Notes under the pieces: model-generated | The model's database searches: none | What the model saw: the letters and a program-made list of their open reading frames with translations, nothing else | What the model was told of the DNA's origin: nothing | Shown: piece by piece, positions 24,230 to 32,701 of the stretch | Layout of the letters: each line of letters begins with the position of its first letter | Position numbering within the stretch: the first letter of the stretch is position 1 | Translations under genes and position numbers: made by a program | Assembly: GCA_905339295.1 (NCBI GenBank) | Contig: CAJPFI010000043.1 | Span: forward strand, 1-32,701 | Length of the DNA: 32,701 bases | Reading direction: 5' to 3' | Source of the DNA: Burkholderiales bacterium | GTDB lineage: Bacteria; Pseudomonadota; Gammaproteobacteria; Burkholderiales; Casimicrobiaceae

Positions 24230-25255
24230 ATGAACCCGCATCGCTGGCTGTTCCGCGCCGCCCGCGCGGCCGTGGCATTCGCGCTCGGCGCCGCCGCCTT
24301 CGCCGCGCACGCCGCCGACACCGTCAATGTCTACTCGATCTGGCCGGAGAACTGGGCGCGGCCGATGTTCGAGGAGTTCGAGAAGGCGACCGGCATCAAG
24401 GTCAACTTCGTGCGCTTCTCGTCGGGCGAGGCGCTCGCGCGCGTCACGGCGGAGAAGAACAATCCGCGCATCGACGTGCTGTTCGGCGGCCCGGTCGAGA
24501 CGTTCGCCGCCGGGATCAACGAAGGCCTGTTCGAGCCGTACAAGTCGCCGTCGTTCGCGAGGCTCCCGGCGCGATTCAGGCACGCGGACGGGCTGTGGAC
24601 CGCGATCGCCGACGACCCGCTCGTGTTCATGACCAACGAGAAATTCCTGAAGGAGCACAACCTCCAGGCCCCGGCATCGTGGGACGACCTGCTCGCGCCG
24701 GTGTACAGGAACATGCTGCAGATGGCCGACGCGCGGACGTCGGGCACGGCGGTCACGCGCATCTTCTCGGTGCTCGAGGTCAACGGGCGGGACGAGAACA
24801 AGGCGTTCGACTACATGAGGAAACTGCGCCCCAACATCCAGCTCTATACGAAAAGTGGCGGCGGCGGAACGCTGCCGGTGGGTCTGGGGCAGGCGGCCGG
24901 CGGCATCTTCTTCATCGTGGACGCGCTCGACACGAAGGCGAAGGGCTACCCCGTGATCATCAGCTTCCCGAAGGAAGGCATCGGCACGGCGGCCGAGGGC
25001 ATCGCGCTCATCAAGGGCGCCAAGAACCCGGACGTCGGCAGGAAGCTGATCGACTGGGCGACGTCGCCGGCGATGCAGAACCACTACGCGAAGTACAGGA
25101 TCAACTTCGTGCCGGCGCATCCCGACGTCGCGCTGGAGCCTTCGCTCGCCGCCGTGCTGAAGGGCACGAACATCTTCGCGATCGACGCCGCGTACGCGGG
25201 CGCGAACCGCAAGCGCGTGGTCGATCGCTGGATCGCCGAGGTCCTCAACCCGTAA
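24230..25255 (+). CDS. ABC transporter periplasmic substrate-binding protein
   Basis: 341 residues from the ATG at 24230, just after AAAGGAGGAATCG. The Sec signal peptide ends AAFAAHAAD (cut near residue 28). The mature protein begins TVNVYSIWPENWARPMFEEFEKATGIKV in outline, the pattern of the family 1/6/8 solute-binding proteins used for ferric ion, thiamine, phosphonate or polyamine uptake. Other blocks are RIDVLFGGPVETF, MTNEKFLKEHNL and SWDDLLAPVY. I do not see the tandem tyrosines that bind iron in FbpA, so iron is not supported; the ligand is open. It is the first gene of a five-gene operon. Confidence 0.9.
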   Translation: MNPHRWLFRAARAAVAFALGAAAFAAHAADTVNVYSIWPENWARPMFEEFEKATGIKVNFVRFSSGEALARVTAEKNNPRIDVLFGGPVETFAAGINEGLFEPYKSPSFARLPARFRHADGLWTAIADDPLVFMTNEKFLKEHNLQAPASWDDLLAPVYRNMLQMADARTSGTAVTRIFSVLEVNGRDENKAFDYMRKLRPNIQLYTKSGGGGTLPVGLGQAAGGIFFIVDALDTKAKGYPVIISFPKEGIGTAAEGIALIKGAKNPDVGRKLIDWATSPAMQNHYAKYRINFVPAHPDVALEPSLAAVLKGTNIFAIDAAYAGANRKRVVDRWIAEVLNP

Positions 25256-25319
25256 GCGGCACCGACGCCGGCCCTTTCCCGCCGGACGCGGGAGGGCGGC
25301 GACGCGCGAGCCCGCCGCC

Positions 25320-27002
25320 GTGACCGGACACGCCGTCCTGCGCCGCGACCCTGCCGTCGCGGTGGCGGTCGTCGTGCTGTGGCTGCTGCTCGCGCTGTTC
25401 GTCGTGTATCCGTTCGCGACGCTGCTCGCGAGGGTGCTGGTCGACAGGGGGTCGTTCAGCGTCGAGGGTCTCGCGACGGTGCTGACCGACCGCCACCAGG
25501 TCCGCGCGTTCTGGAACAGCCTGCTGCTCGGCGTGCTGGTCGGCGTCGGCGGGACGATCGTCGGCTTCCTGTTCGCGTTCACGGCGGCGCGATGCCGGCT
25601 GCCGCGCTGGCTCCTGACCGTCATCGACGCCGCGGTGCTGCTGCCGCTCGTCTCGCCGCCGTTCACGACGGCGATCGCGATGATCTTCTCGTTCGGCCCG
25701 CGCGGACTCATCACCTACGAGCTGCTGGGGCTGAAGGGCGCCACCGTCTACGGACTCGCGAGCACGCTCGCCTCCGAGGTGATGACCTATTTCCCGATCG
25801 CCTACCTGACGCTGCGACCGTTGCTCGCCGCGATCGACTCGAACGTCGAAGGGATGGCGCTGTCGCTCGGCGCGTCACGCTGGCGCGTCTTCCGGACCGT
25901 GACGCTGCCCCTGTGCGTGCCGGGTCTCGCCAACGCGTTCCTGCTGCTCTTCGCGGCGTCGCTCGCCGACTTCGCGACGCCGCTGATCCTCGCCGGCAAC
26001 CAGTTCCCGGTGCTGCCCACGCAGGCGTACCTGCAGATCACCGGGCTCTTCGACCTGCGCGGCGGTGCCGCGCTGTCGCTCGTCCTGCTGGTCCCGGCGC
26101 TCGCGGTCTTCCTGCTGCAGCGCTACTGGGTAAGCCGGCGCTACTACGTGACCGTCACCGGCAAGGGCGCCGGCCAGGCGCCGTTCGACAGCGTGTCGCC
26201 CGCCATCCGCGCCGCGCTGCTCGCCGCGTGCGCGTTCGTCGCTCTGGCCATCCTCTACTTCTACGTGCTGCTGCTGTACGCGTCGCTCGTGGTCGCGCTG
26301 GGCGCGAACCACGCGTTCACGCTTCAGCACTACCGGGTGATCTTCACCGAGGGCCTGAAGGTGATCGGCGACACGCTGATCATCGCCGGAATCGCGATGC
26401 CGCTGGGCGGCCTCTACGGCATCCTGCTGGGCTACCTGGTCACGAAGAAGTCGTTCCCGGGCCGCCGCACGATGGAAGTCGTCTCGATGGTCAACTATGC
26501 GCTGCCCGGGACGATCGTCGGCATCGCCTACCTGATCGCGTTCAACGACCCGCCGATCGAGCTCGCCGGCACCGCGCTGTTGATCATTGCATGCTACGTC
26601 TTCCGCTACGGCCCGACCGGCATCCGTGCGACCATCGCGCTGCTGCAGCAGATCGACAAGAGCCTCGAGGAGGCCTCGCAGGGGCTCGGCGCCGGCACCG
26701 GGACGACGTTCCGGCGGATCACGCTGCCGCTCATCCTGCCCGCGTTCTTCGCGGGGCTGGGCGTCGTGTTCATCCGGTCGATGACCGCGATCAGCGCGAC
26801 GATCTTCCTCGTCTCGCTCAGCTGGTCGCTCATCACCGTGAAGATCCTCGAGAACATGACCGAGCTGTCGCTGGGACCCGCGGCGGCGTTCTCGGTGCTG
26901 GTAGTCGTGATCGTGTTCGTGGTGATCGCGATCATCGGCCGGCTGCTGCGCGTGTTCCGCGCGCCCGGCGCAGCCCAGGTGACCAGCATGCTCGGAGGAT
27001 AG
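25320..27002 (+). CDS. ABC transporter permease, fused two-domain type
   Basis: 560 residues and about twelve hydrophobic segments, a fusion of two BPD_transp_1 domains as in FbpB, ThiP and SfuB. The two EAA loops, which contact the ATPase, appear as VEGMALSLGASRWRVFRTVTLP (near residues 178-199) and LEEASQGLGAGTGTTFRRITLP (near 445-466), each split by the coupling Gly. The start is a GTG at 25320, 64 bases after the binding-protein gene, with a weak ribosome site. A downstream in-frame start is possible. Confidence 0.92.
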   Translation: MTGHAVLRRDPAVAVAVVVLWLLLALFVVYPFATLLARVLVDRGSFSVEGLATVLTDRHQVRAFWNSLLLGVLVGVGGTIVGFLFAFTAARCRLPRWLLTVIDAAVLLPLVSPPFTTAIAMIFSFGPRGLITYELLGLKGATVYGLASTLASEVMTYFPIAYLTLRPLLAAIDSNVEGMALSLGASRWRVFRTVTLPLCVPGLANAFLLLFAASLADFATPLILAGNQFPVLPTQAYLQITGLFDLRGGAALSLVLLVPALAVFLLQRYWVSRRYYVTVTGKGAGQAPFDSVSPAIRAALLAACAFVALAILYFYVLLLYASLVVALGANHAFTLQHYRVIFTEGLKVIGDTLIIAGIAMPLGGLYGILLGYLVTKKSFPGRRTMEVVSMVNYALPGTIVGIAYLIAFNDPPIELAGTALLIIACYVFRYGPTGIRATIALLQQIDKSLEEASQGLGAGTGTTFRRITLPLILPAFFAGLGVVFIRSMTAISATIFLVSLSWSLITVKILENMTELSLGPAAAFSVLVVVIVFVVIAIIGRLLRVFRAPGAAQVTSMLGG

Positions 27003-27007
27003 ACCGC

Positions 27008-28101
<1,094 letters not shown>

Positions 28102-28105
<4 letters not shown>

Positions 28106-28605
28106 ACGCGCGCGGCGCGCTCCTCGGTCTCGCTCTCGCCGCGGGCGTCGCCGGCGCGGCGAACGGCCAGGTCGTCGTCCACGGAAGCTCGGACGCCTAT
28201 GCCGCGCGGGGCGTGGCGATGGCGTGGGGGGTGACGCGCGGTGCGGACGAGGCGTCGACCGCCGTCGTGGTGCGGGTCGTCACCGACGCAGGGACGTACC
28301 CGTGGGTCGCGGTGCGCGGCGTCGATCCGTTCACCAGGGCGGACCAGACCCTCGATCGGGCGCGCCGGGTCGGCATCGCGACCGACGTGCGAATCCCGCG
28401 CGCGCAGTTCGCGGACACGCCGCGCACCGAGTGGCTCTACTTCGCGTCGGAGGAGGCCGCGCGCGCCGGCACGCCGGCACTCGTCGTCTATTACCTCGGC
28501 GTCCCCGACACGACGCCGGAGTTCGCCGACGCCGCGAAGCTCGACGCCTATCTCGGCAGCCGCATCGCGCGCGCGCGCGCCGAATCGGGAGACAGGACGC
28601 CATGA
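28102..28605 (+). CDS. Small secreted protein of unknown function
   Basis: 167 residues from a GTG overlapping the ATPase stop. The first 22 residues form a signal peptide (LLGLALAAGVAGAANG). The mature part has strands VVVHGSSDAYAARGVAMAWG, AVVVRVV, YPWVAVRGVDPF, VATDVRIP-like text and EWLYFAS, suggesting a small beta domain. No family is recognised. Its coupling to a transporter operon on one side and to deoC on the other (ATGA overlap) suggests a role linked to the imported ligand, but this is inference. Confidence 0.75.
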
Positions 28606-29261
28606 CCCGCGACGAGCTCGCCCGCCTGCTCGATCACTCGGTGCTGAAGCCCGAATCGACCGCCGCGGAGGTCCGCGCGGGCGCGGACGTCGTGCGGACC
28701 TGGCGCATCGGCTGCTACTGCGTGCAGCCGTCGCGCGTGCGCCTCGCTGCCGGCGCGCTCGCCGGGGCGGATGCCCTGGTGGCGAGCGTCGTCGGCTTCC
28801 CGCACGGCTGCGACCGGGCCGACGTCAAGGCAAACGCCGCGGCGCTGGCGGTAGCGGACGGCGCGCGCGAGATCGACATGGTGATGAACTTCGGCGCGCT
28901 GCTGGGCGGCGAGGCCGCCGTCGTCGCCGCGGACATCGAGGCGGTCGTGCGCGCCGTGCCCGGCGTGCCGGTGAAGGTGATCCTCGAGGCATCGGCGCTC
29001 GGCGACGACGAGAAGCGCCTCGCGTGCCGGCTCTGCGTCGACGCCGGCGCGGCGTACGTGAAGACGTCGACGGGCTTCCATCCGTCGGGCGGCGCGACGG
29101 TCGGCGACGTGCGCCTGATGCGCGCTGCCGTCGGATCGGCGCTCGGCGTGAAGGCCTCGGGCGGCATCCGCACGCTGGCCGACGCGATCGCGATGATCGA
29201 GGCGGGGGCGAGCCGCATCGGGACGTCGGCCAGCGCCGCCATGCTCGCCGCGCTGCGGTAG
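28602..29261 (+). CDS. deoC: Deoxyribose-phosphate aldolase
   Basis: A 219-residue class I aldolase that splits 2-deoxyribose-5-phosphate into glyceraldehyde-3-phosphate and acetaldehyde. Family motifs: LLDHSVLKPE near the start, VVGFPHG, EIDMVMNFGAL (D92), VKVILEAS, the Schiff-base lysine K154 in YVKTSTGF, and K184 in VKASGGIR. Length fits the short bacterial DeoC type (about 220). Its ATG overlaps the preceding stop, so it is the last gene of the ABC cassette operon. This hints at a nucleoside or sugar-related ligand, without proof. Confidence 0.95.
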   Translation: MTRDELARLLDHSVLKPESTAAEVRAGADVVRTWRIGCYCVQPSRVRLAAGALAGADALVASVVGFPHGCDRADVKANAAALAVADGAREIDMVMNFGALLGGEAAVVAADIEAVVRAVPGVPVKVILEASALGDDEKRLACRLCVDAGAAYVKTSTGFHPSGGATVGDVRLMRAAVGSALGVKASGGIRTLADAIAMIEAGASRIGTSASAAMLAALR

Positions 29262-29340
29262 GCGCACGGGCCAGCGGCGCGCACGCGTGCTAGATTGCGC
29301 GTCGGCGCGGCGCGGCGCCGCGGGAACACGCACACGACCG

Positions 29341-29970
29341 ATGGGCACGCTTCGATTCTTCAACCTGCAGCCGCTGATGGAGACATTCGGCTGCCGCTAC
29401 CTGTTCGAGACCGGGACCGGGATGGGCGAGGGCGTACGCTACGCGTCGTTCTACCAGTTCGACCGCATCTGGTCGGTCGAGATCCATCCCGACATCGCCG
29501 CGACGGCGCGCGAGCGGTTCGCGGACAACGGTCGCATCGAGATCCTCCACGAGACGAGCGAGCAGGCGCTTGCGCGCGTGCTGCCGGGGATCGACCGCGA
29601 GAAGGCCGTGCTGTTCTGGCTCGACGCGCATTTCCCGGGCGCGGATTTCGGGCTGGCGTCGTACCGGGACGAGAGCGACGCCGACCGGCGCCTTCCGCTG
29701 CAGCGCGAGCTCGAGCTGATCGCGAAGTTGCGCCGGCCGTGCCGCGACGTGCTCCTGATCGACGACCTCCGGATCTACGAGGAGGGGCCGTTCGGCGAAG
29801 GGCCGATGCCCGACTTCGCGCAGACGCTGCCGCCGGAGCTGCGCAACATCGATTTCGTGTTGCGCCCCCCGTGGTCGGAATCGCACGACCTGCAGCGCTT
29901 CTACGAGAACACCGGCTATCTCGTGCTCACGCCCAGGCACCCGCCGCCGAACGCGGGTGCGGCGCGCTGA
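29341..29970 (+). CDS. SAM-dependent methyltransferase-like protein
   Basis: 209 residues from the ATG at 29341. An N-terminal Rossmann-type motif YLFETGTGMGEGVRY is followed by the acidic strand end IWSVEIHPDIAATARERF, which fits SAM motif I and II. Further on are VLFWLDAHFPG and VLLIDDLRIYEEG. The pattern WLDAHFPG/IDDLRIYE is seen in uncharacterised class I methyltransferases associated with surface polysaccharide genes. The substrate is unknown. A -10-like TAGATT (29291-29296) next to the palindrome GCACGCGTGC lies before it, so it may have its own promoter. It is convergent with the bactofilin gene. Confidence 0.7.
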   Translation: MGTLRFFNLQPLMETFGCRYLFETGTGMGEGVRYASFYQFDRIWSVEIHPDIAATARERFADNGRIEILHETSEQALARVLPGIDREKAVLFWLDAHFPGADFGLASYRDESDADRRLPLQRELELIAKLRRPCRDVLLIDDLRIYEEGPFGEGPMPDFAQTLPPELRNIDFVLRPPWSESHDLQRFYENTGYLVLTPRHPPPNAGAAR

Positions 29971-29990
29971 CGGCGGACCCGAGGCAGGAG

Positions 29991-30015
29991 GGGCCGGGCC
30001 GTGGCGACCCGGCCC
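29991..30015. terminator. Bidirectional hairpin between convergent genes
   Basis: A perfect 8-bp stem GGGCCGGG/CCCGGCCC with a nine-base loop lies between the stops of the methyltransferase-like and bactofilin genes. No T run follows on either strand. Confidence 0.45.
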
Positions 30016-30036
30016 GTGGACGTCGGCCGAGCGCGA

Positions 30037-30651
30037 CTAGCGCGAAGGCCCGGGCGCGGACACCGACCCGGAACGCGGCGGGACAGGATTCTGGTGCGCC
30101 GGCGCGGGCGCGCTCTCGAGCCGCTTCACGTCGCCGGTCAACTCGCCGCCTTCCGCGACGATCAGGCTGCCGTAGCGAATCGTCCCCGACACCCGCCCGG
30201 TGCCGTTCACGACGAGCTTCACGTTCGCGGTGAGCTCGCCGGTGAAGTCGCCGTCGATCTCGGCGACGTCGATGACCGCCGTTCCCTTGAGCGTTCCCGG
30301 CTTCGCGATCTGCATGCCCTTCGACACGACGCTTGCCTCGACCTGGCCTTCGACGACGACCATCTCGCAGTCGCTGATCTCGACGCCCTTCAGCTTGACG
30401 TTGCGCCCCACGATGAGCTTGCTGCCGCCGGTCGGGGACGCGCCGACGACGGTTTCGTGGGGTTCGGAAACCGCAGGCGCCGGCGGGGCCGCGGACGGGC
30501 TGGTCGCCGGTGCGGCCGCGGGGGCGCCCGGGGCGTAACGACCCACGGCGGAGGTCGACGGCGGCGGGTTGAGCGGCATGCCCGACCGGGGGAGTCCCTT
30601 GTCAGTGGCCCGGGGATCCCCGGCGCGTTCGTTGCGGTTGAAATTGAGCAT
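30037..30651 (-). CDS. Bactofilin (polymer-forming cytoskeletal protein)
   Basis: 204 residues. A Pro/Ala-rich N-terminal tail (about 1-70) and a short Pro-rich C-terminal tail flank a right-handed beta-helix core of regular short strands: KLIVGRNVKLKG, CEMVVVEGQVEASV, MQIAKPGTLKGTAVIDVAEIDGDFTG, VKLVVNGTGRVSGTIRYGSLIVAEGGELTGDV (read as successive turns). This is the bactofilin domain, which self-assembles into filaments that organise cell-shape and envelope proteins. The ATG at 30651 follows GGAGGTAGCCC. It lies downstream of the phosphopantetheinyl transferase gene in the same direction. The 107-base gap holds the inverted repeat ATGACA-T-TGTCAT (30684-30696). Confidence 0.92.
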   Translation of the reverse strand: MLNFNRNERAGDPRATDKGLPRSGMPLNPPPSTSAVGRYAPGAPAAAPATSPSAAPPAPAVSEPHETVVGASPTGGSKLIVGRNVKLKGVEISDCEMVVVEGQVEASVVSKGMQIAKPGTLKGTAVIDVAEIDGDFTGELTANVKLVVNGTGRVSGTIRYGSLIVAEGGELTGDVKRLESAPAPAHQNPVPPRSGSVSAPGPSR

Positions 30652-30683
30652 CGGGCTACCTCCGGCGGGATGAGGGATACGCT

Positions 30684-30696
30684 ATGACATTGTCAT
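30684..30696. promoter_or_regulatory. Inverted repeat upstream of bactofilin
   Basis: ATGACA-T-TGTCAT, a perfect 6-bp inverted repeat 33 bases before the bactofilin ATG. Its AT-rich character and position suggest an operator or promoter part, but no convincing promoter hexamers were assigned. Confidence 0.35.
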
Positions 30697-30758
30697 GAAC
30701 ATCGTACGCCCCCCCAGGGGCTTGTGCAAGTCGGATTGTGTCCGACACGCGGTGGACT

Positions 30759-31499
30759 TCAGCCGCGGCTCGCGTCACCGGCATGCGGCGACCACAGTGC
30801 CGCGGTCGCGATGAGCCCGTGCCCGAGGCCGACCGGGTGGAGCTTCCAGCGCTCGGGCGCGTAGTCGTCGCGTCCTTCGGCCACGGCCAGGCCTCCGGAC
30901 GTGTCGATGCCGATCTCGCGAAACGGGGCGGACAGTCCTTCCCCGGTTGCCTTGCTCATCGCTTCCTTGCACGTCCAGTGCCGCAGGAACGCCAGGCGGC
31001 GCGCGTCGTCGTCGAGCGCGGCGATCACCGCTCGCTCGCGATCGGTGAGGAACTTGCGCGCGAGCCCGTCGTGCGCGAGCGAGCGGTCGACGCCCTCGAT
31101 GTCGACGCCCACGCGCCATCCGGGCCGGTCGAGGTGCGCGATCAGCGCGACGCCCAGCGTATGGGTGACGTTGAAGTCGAGCGCGCGATCGCCGCCGAGC
31201 ATCGGCCTTCCGCGGGGTCCTCGCAGGATCGGCACGGCGGCGGCGTCGACGCGAAGCGCCTGCGCGAGCGTCCAGCGCAGCGCCGAGCGGCCGACGACGT
31301 AGCGGCGCCGCAACGCGTCGGTGCCGAATCGCCCGGCGCGCTCGATCTCCGCGGGGGAGAGCGTCGCCCACAGCGCGGGCATCTCGTCGTCGGCGCGTTC
31401 GAGCGGGCACCACCAGATGGCGAGATCGCGCTCGGGCGACGCGATGCGCTGCGGCGCCGCTCCCGCGTTGCCCGGCCCTCCGAAATCGCTTACGCTCAC
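30759..31499 (-). CDS. 4'-phosphopantetheinyl transferase, Sfp type
   Basis: 246 residues from the GTG at 31499, which follows AAGGGGAAG; a longer frame adds an Arg/Pro-rich leader that overlaps the divergent gene. The enzyme moves phosphopantetheine from CoA to the serine of carrier proteins. Visible motifs are RYVVGRSALR, GRPMLGG...DFNVTHT, the Mg-binding GVDIEGVDR (D133, E135) and WTCKEAMSKATGEGL (K178, E179, K183). Length fits Sfp/Gsp-type enzymes that serve polyketide, peptide or fatty-acid carrier proteins. No such synthase is in the window. Confidence 0.93.
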   Translation of the reverse strand: MSVSDFGGPGNAGAAPQRIASPERDLAIWWCPLERADDEMPALWATLSPAEIERAGRFGTDALRRRYVVGRSALRWTLAQALRVDAAAVPILRGPRGRPMLGGDRALDFNVTHTLGVALIAHLDRPGWRVGVDIEGVDRSLAHDGLARKFLTDRERAVIAALDDDARRLAFLRHWTCKEAMSKATGEGLSAPFREIGIDTSGGLAVAEGRDDYAPERWKLHPVGLGHGLIATAALWSPHAGDASRG

Positions 31500-31558
31500 C
31501 GTTGCTTCCCCTTGCGCCCCGGCCGGCCCGCCGGGGCGCGTTCGCATCCGCGCCCGAC

Positions 31559-32455
31559 ATGGCACTGTTGCTGCGCATTCTCGCCCTGTTTCCGCTCCCG
31601 GCGCTCCATGCGCTGGGCTGGGGCATCTACGTCGTCGCCTTCCGCGTCGTGCGCTGGCGCGTGCCCCTCGCCCGCGGCAACATCGACGCGGCGTTCCCCG
31701 AGAAGCCGGACGCGGAGCGGCGGCGCATCCTGCGCGACTGCTACCGCAACCTCGGCACGACGCTGGTCGAGGCGATCTGGGGATACGGCGCGAGCGGGGA
31801 GGCGCTCAGGCGCCGCGTGAGGATCGTCAATCCGGACGTCGTCGATCGCTGCCGTGCGCAGAACCGGCCGGCGATCCTGCTGGCCGGGCACCTGTGCAAC
31901 TGGGAATGGTTGCTGCTCGCCGCGGGGGCTCACCTCCGGATCCCGATCGACGTCGTCTACAAGCCGCTGCGGCTGGCCGATGTCGATGCCTACGTCCGCG
32001 ATGCGCGCCGCCGGTTCGGCGCCAACCCGATTCCGCACAAGTCGTTCCTGTACGAGGTGATGCGCCACGGCGACGAGGCGCGCGCCTACGCGCTGCTCGC
32101 CGACCAGACGCCGCTCGCGCGCGCGCCCAAGCACTGGATCCGCTTCCTCAACCGCGACACGGCGTTCTTCCTCGGTCCGGAACGCATCGCGCGCTTCCTC
32201 GACGCGACGGTGCTCTACGTCGCGATGAAGCGCGTCGGGCGCGGCTACTACGACGTCCACCTCGAGGTGATCGCCGAACCGCCGTACGGCGACGACGCGG
32301 GACCGGAGATCGCCGAGTCGTACGCGCGCCTTCTCGAGGCGTCGATTCGCGAGTCTCCCGCGGACTGGCTCTGGATCCACAACAAGTGGAAGTACCCGAA
32401 GCCGCGGGACGATTCGAGGCACGCGCGCCGGGCGCGGCGGCAGCCCGGCGGGTGA
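31559..32455 (+). CDS. Lipid A biosynthesis-type (LpxL/HtrB family) acyltransferase
   Basis: 298 residues from the ATG at 31559. An N-terminal membrane segment (LLLRILALFPLPALHALGWG) precedes the catalytic HX4E motif, H111 to E116 in AGHLCNWEW. Other family blocks are ARGNIDAAFPE, NLGTTLVEAIWGY, DQTPLARAPKHWIRFLNRDTAFF in two parts and DWLWIHNKWKYPKP at the C-terminus. It should add a secondary acyl chain to lipid A or a related lipid at the inner membrane. It is divergent from the phosphopantetheinyl transferase with a 59-base gap. It ends only nine bases before the rRNA promoter. Confidence 0.9.
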   Translation: MALLLRILALFPLPALHALGWGIYVVAFRVVRWRVPLARGNIDAAFPEKPDAERRRILRDCYRNLGTTLVEAIWGYGASGEALRRRVRIVNPDVVDRCRAQNRPAILLAGHLCNWEWLLLAAGAHLRIPIDVVYKPLRLADVDAYVRDARRRFGANPIPHKSFLYEVMRHGDEARAYALLADQTPLARAPKHWIRFLNRDTAFFLGPERIARFLDATVLYVAMKRVGRGYYDVHLEVIAEPPYGDDAGPEIAESYARLLEASIRESPADWLWIHNKWKYPKPRDDSRHARRARRQPGG

Positions 32456-32463
32456 CGGCGCTA

Positions 32464-32492
32464 TTGCAATCGCGGGGGCTCGACGCTATAAT
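32464..32492 (+). promoter_or_regulatory. rRNA operon promoter
   Basis: TTGCAA (32464-32469), a 17-base spacer, then a perfect TATAAT (32487-32492). The AT-rich region after it (TTCCATCC) is followed by an untranslated leader with boxA. The 16S gene must lie to the right of the window. Confidence 0.8.
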
Positions 32493-32569
32493 TTCCATCC
32501 TTCGCTGTTCGAATGAAGTGACCCCCGGAAATGCCGAACGACCCGGCGGGCGCTCGCGGTCGGACAGCC

Positions 32570-32580
32570 GCTCTTTAACA
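32570..32580 (+). promoter_or_regulatory. boxA antitermination element of the rRNA leader
   Basis: GCTCTTTAACA matches the conserved proteobacterial rrn boxA, the binding site for NusB/S10 in the leader RNA. About 80 bases from the promoter, it is the expected position. The following CGATAGGTGTGGG resembles betaproteobacterial 16S leaders. Confidence 0.85.
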
Positions 32581-32701
32581 ATTCGCAATCGATAGGTGTG
32601 GGTGCCGGTGCGGTGCCTGTTTCGCGCTGTCCTTCGGGGCGGTGCGGCGCGGGGATTCGCATGGAACGGTGCTCACACGACGCTAATGTGCGGGCTGGTT
32701 G

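Noticed and set aside
32581-32701. Start of 16S rRNA inside the window
   Set aside because: Promoter and boxA are present, but the conserved 16S 5' sequence is not seen before the right edge.

Overview
The window is high-GC DNA that looks betaproteobacterial. The alaC-hom-thrC gene order, the initiator tRNA sequence and an rRNA leader with a consensus boxA all point that way. The genus cannot be named from this sequence.

Layout. (1) 1-1499, minus strand: an Mth938-family protein and the start of an MFS transporter cut by the left edge, with a REP-like hairpin at their junction. (2) 1522-8080, plus strand: a tightly packed amino-acid operon of alaC, homoserine dehydrogenase and threonine synthase. 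It continues into a membrane-anchored C13 (legumain-like) peptidase homologue whose motif histidine is replaced by threonine, and an ABC ATPase with no partners nearby. (3) 8350-8467: promoter and complete tRNA-fMet. (4) 8423-16057: a 7.6-kb integrative element in the tRNA-fMet gene, bounded by a perfect 46-bp direct repeat. It carries two tyrosine recombinases, an excisionase-like protein, about 1 kb of back-to-back hairpins without genes, a ribbon-helix-helix (RHH) regulator with a candidate operator, a small unknown gene, and a restriction-modification pair. That pair is a Type I-like methyltransferase fused to its specificity domain and a convergent PD-(D/E)XK nuclease. The right half is visibly less GC-rich than the host.

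(5) 16064-17455: the original tRNA terminator, now displaced by the element, then a secreted ice-binding-like (DUF3494) protein with an IPTL-CTERM-like sorting tail. (6) 17715-22962: three tandem paralogues of a secreted protein family I cannot name. Each has an invariant SGHxDG histidine and FGCNTLN cysteine, a layout that recalls clan CD (caspase/CHAT/legumain) cysteine peptidases, followed by a helical region with repeat-like segments. (7) 23059-29970: threonine aldolase, a complete ABC uptake cassette (binding protein, fused permease, ATPase), a small secreted protein, deoC and a methyltransferase-like protein. (8) 30037-31499, minus strand: a bactofilin and a 4'-phosphopantetheinyl transferase. 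(9) 31559-32455, plus strand: a lipid A-type acyltransferase, then the promoter and boxA leader of an rRNA operon whose 16S gene lies beyond the right edge.

The most unusual parts are the hairpin array, which sits between a good leftward promoter and the integrase operon so may be a 1.1-kb structured leader or a separate RNA; the tandem secreted His/Cys family; and the compact R-M island in the initiator tRNA gene.
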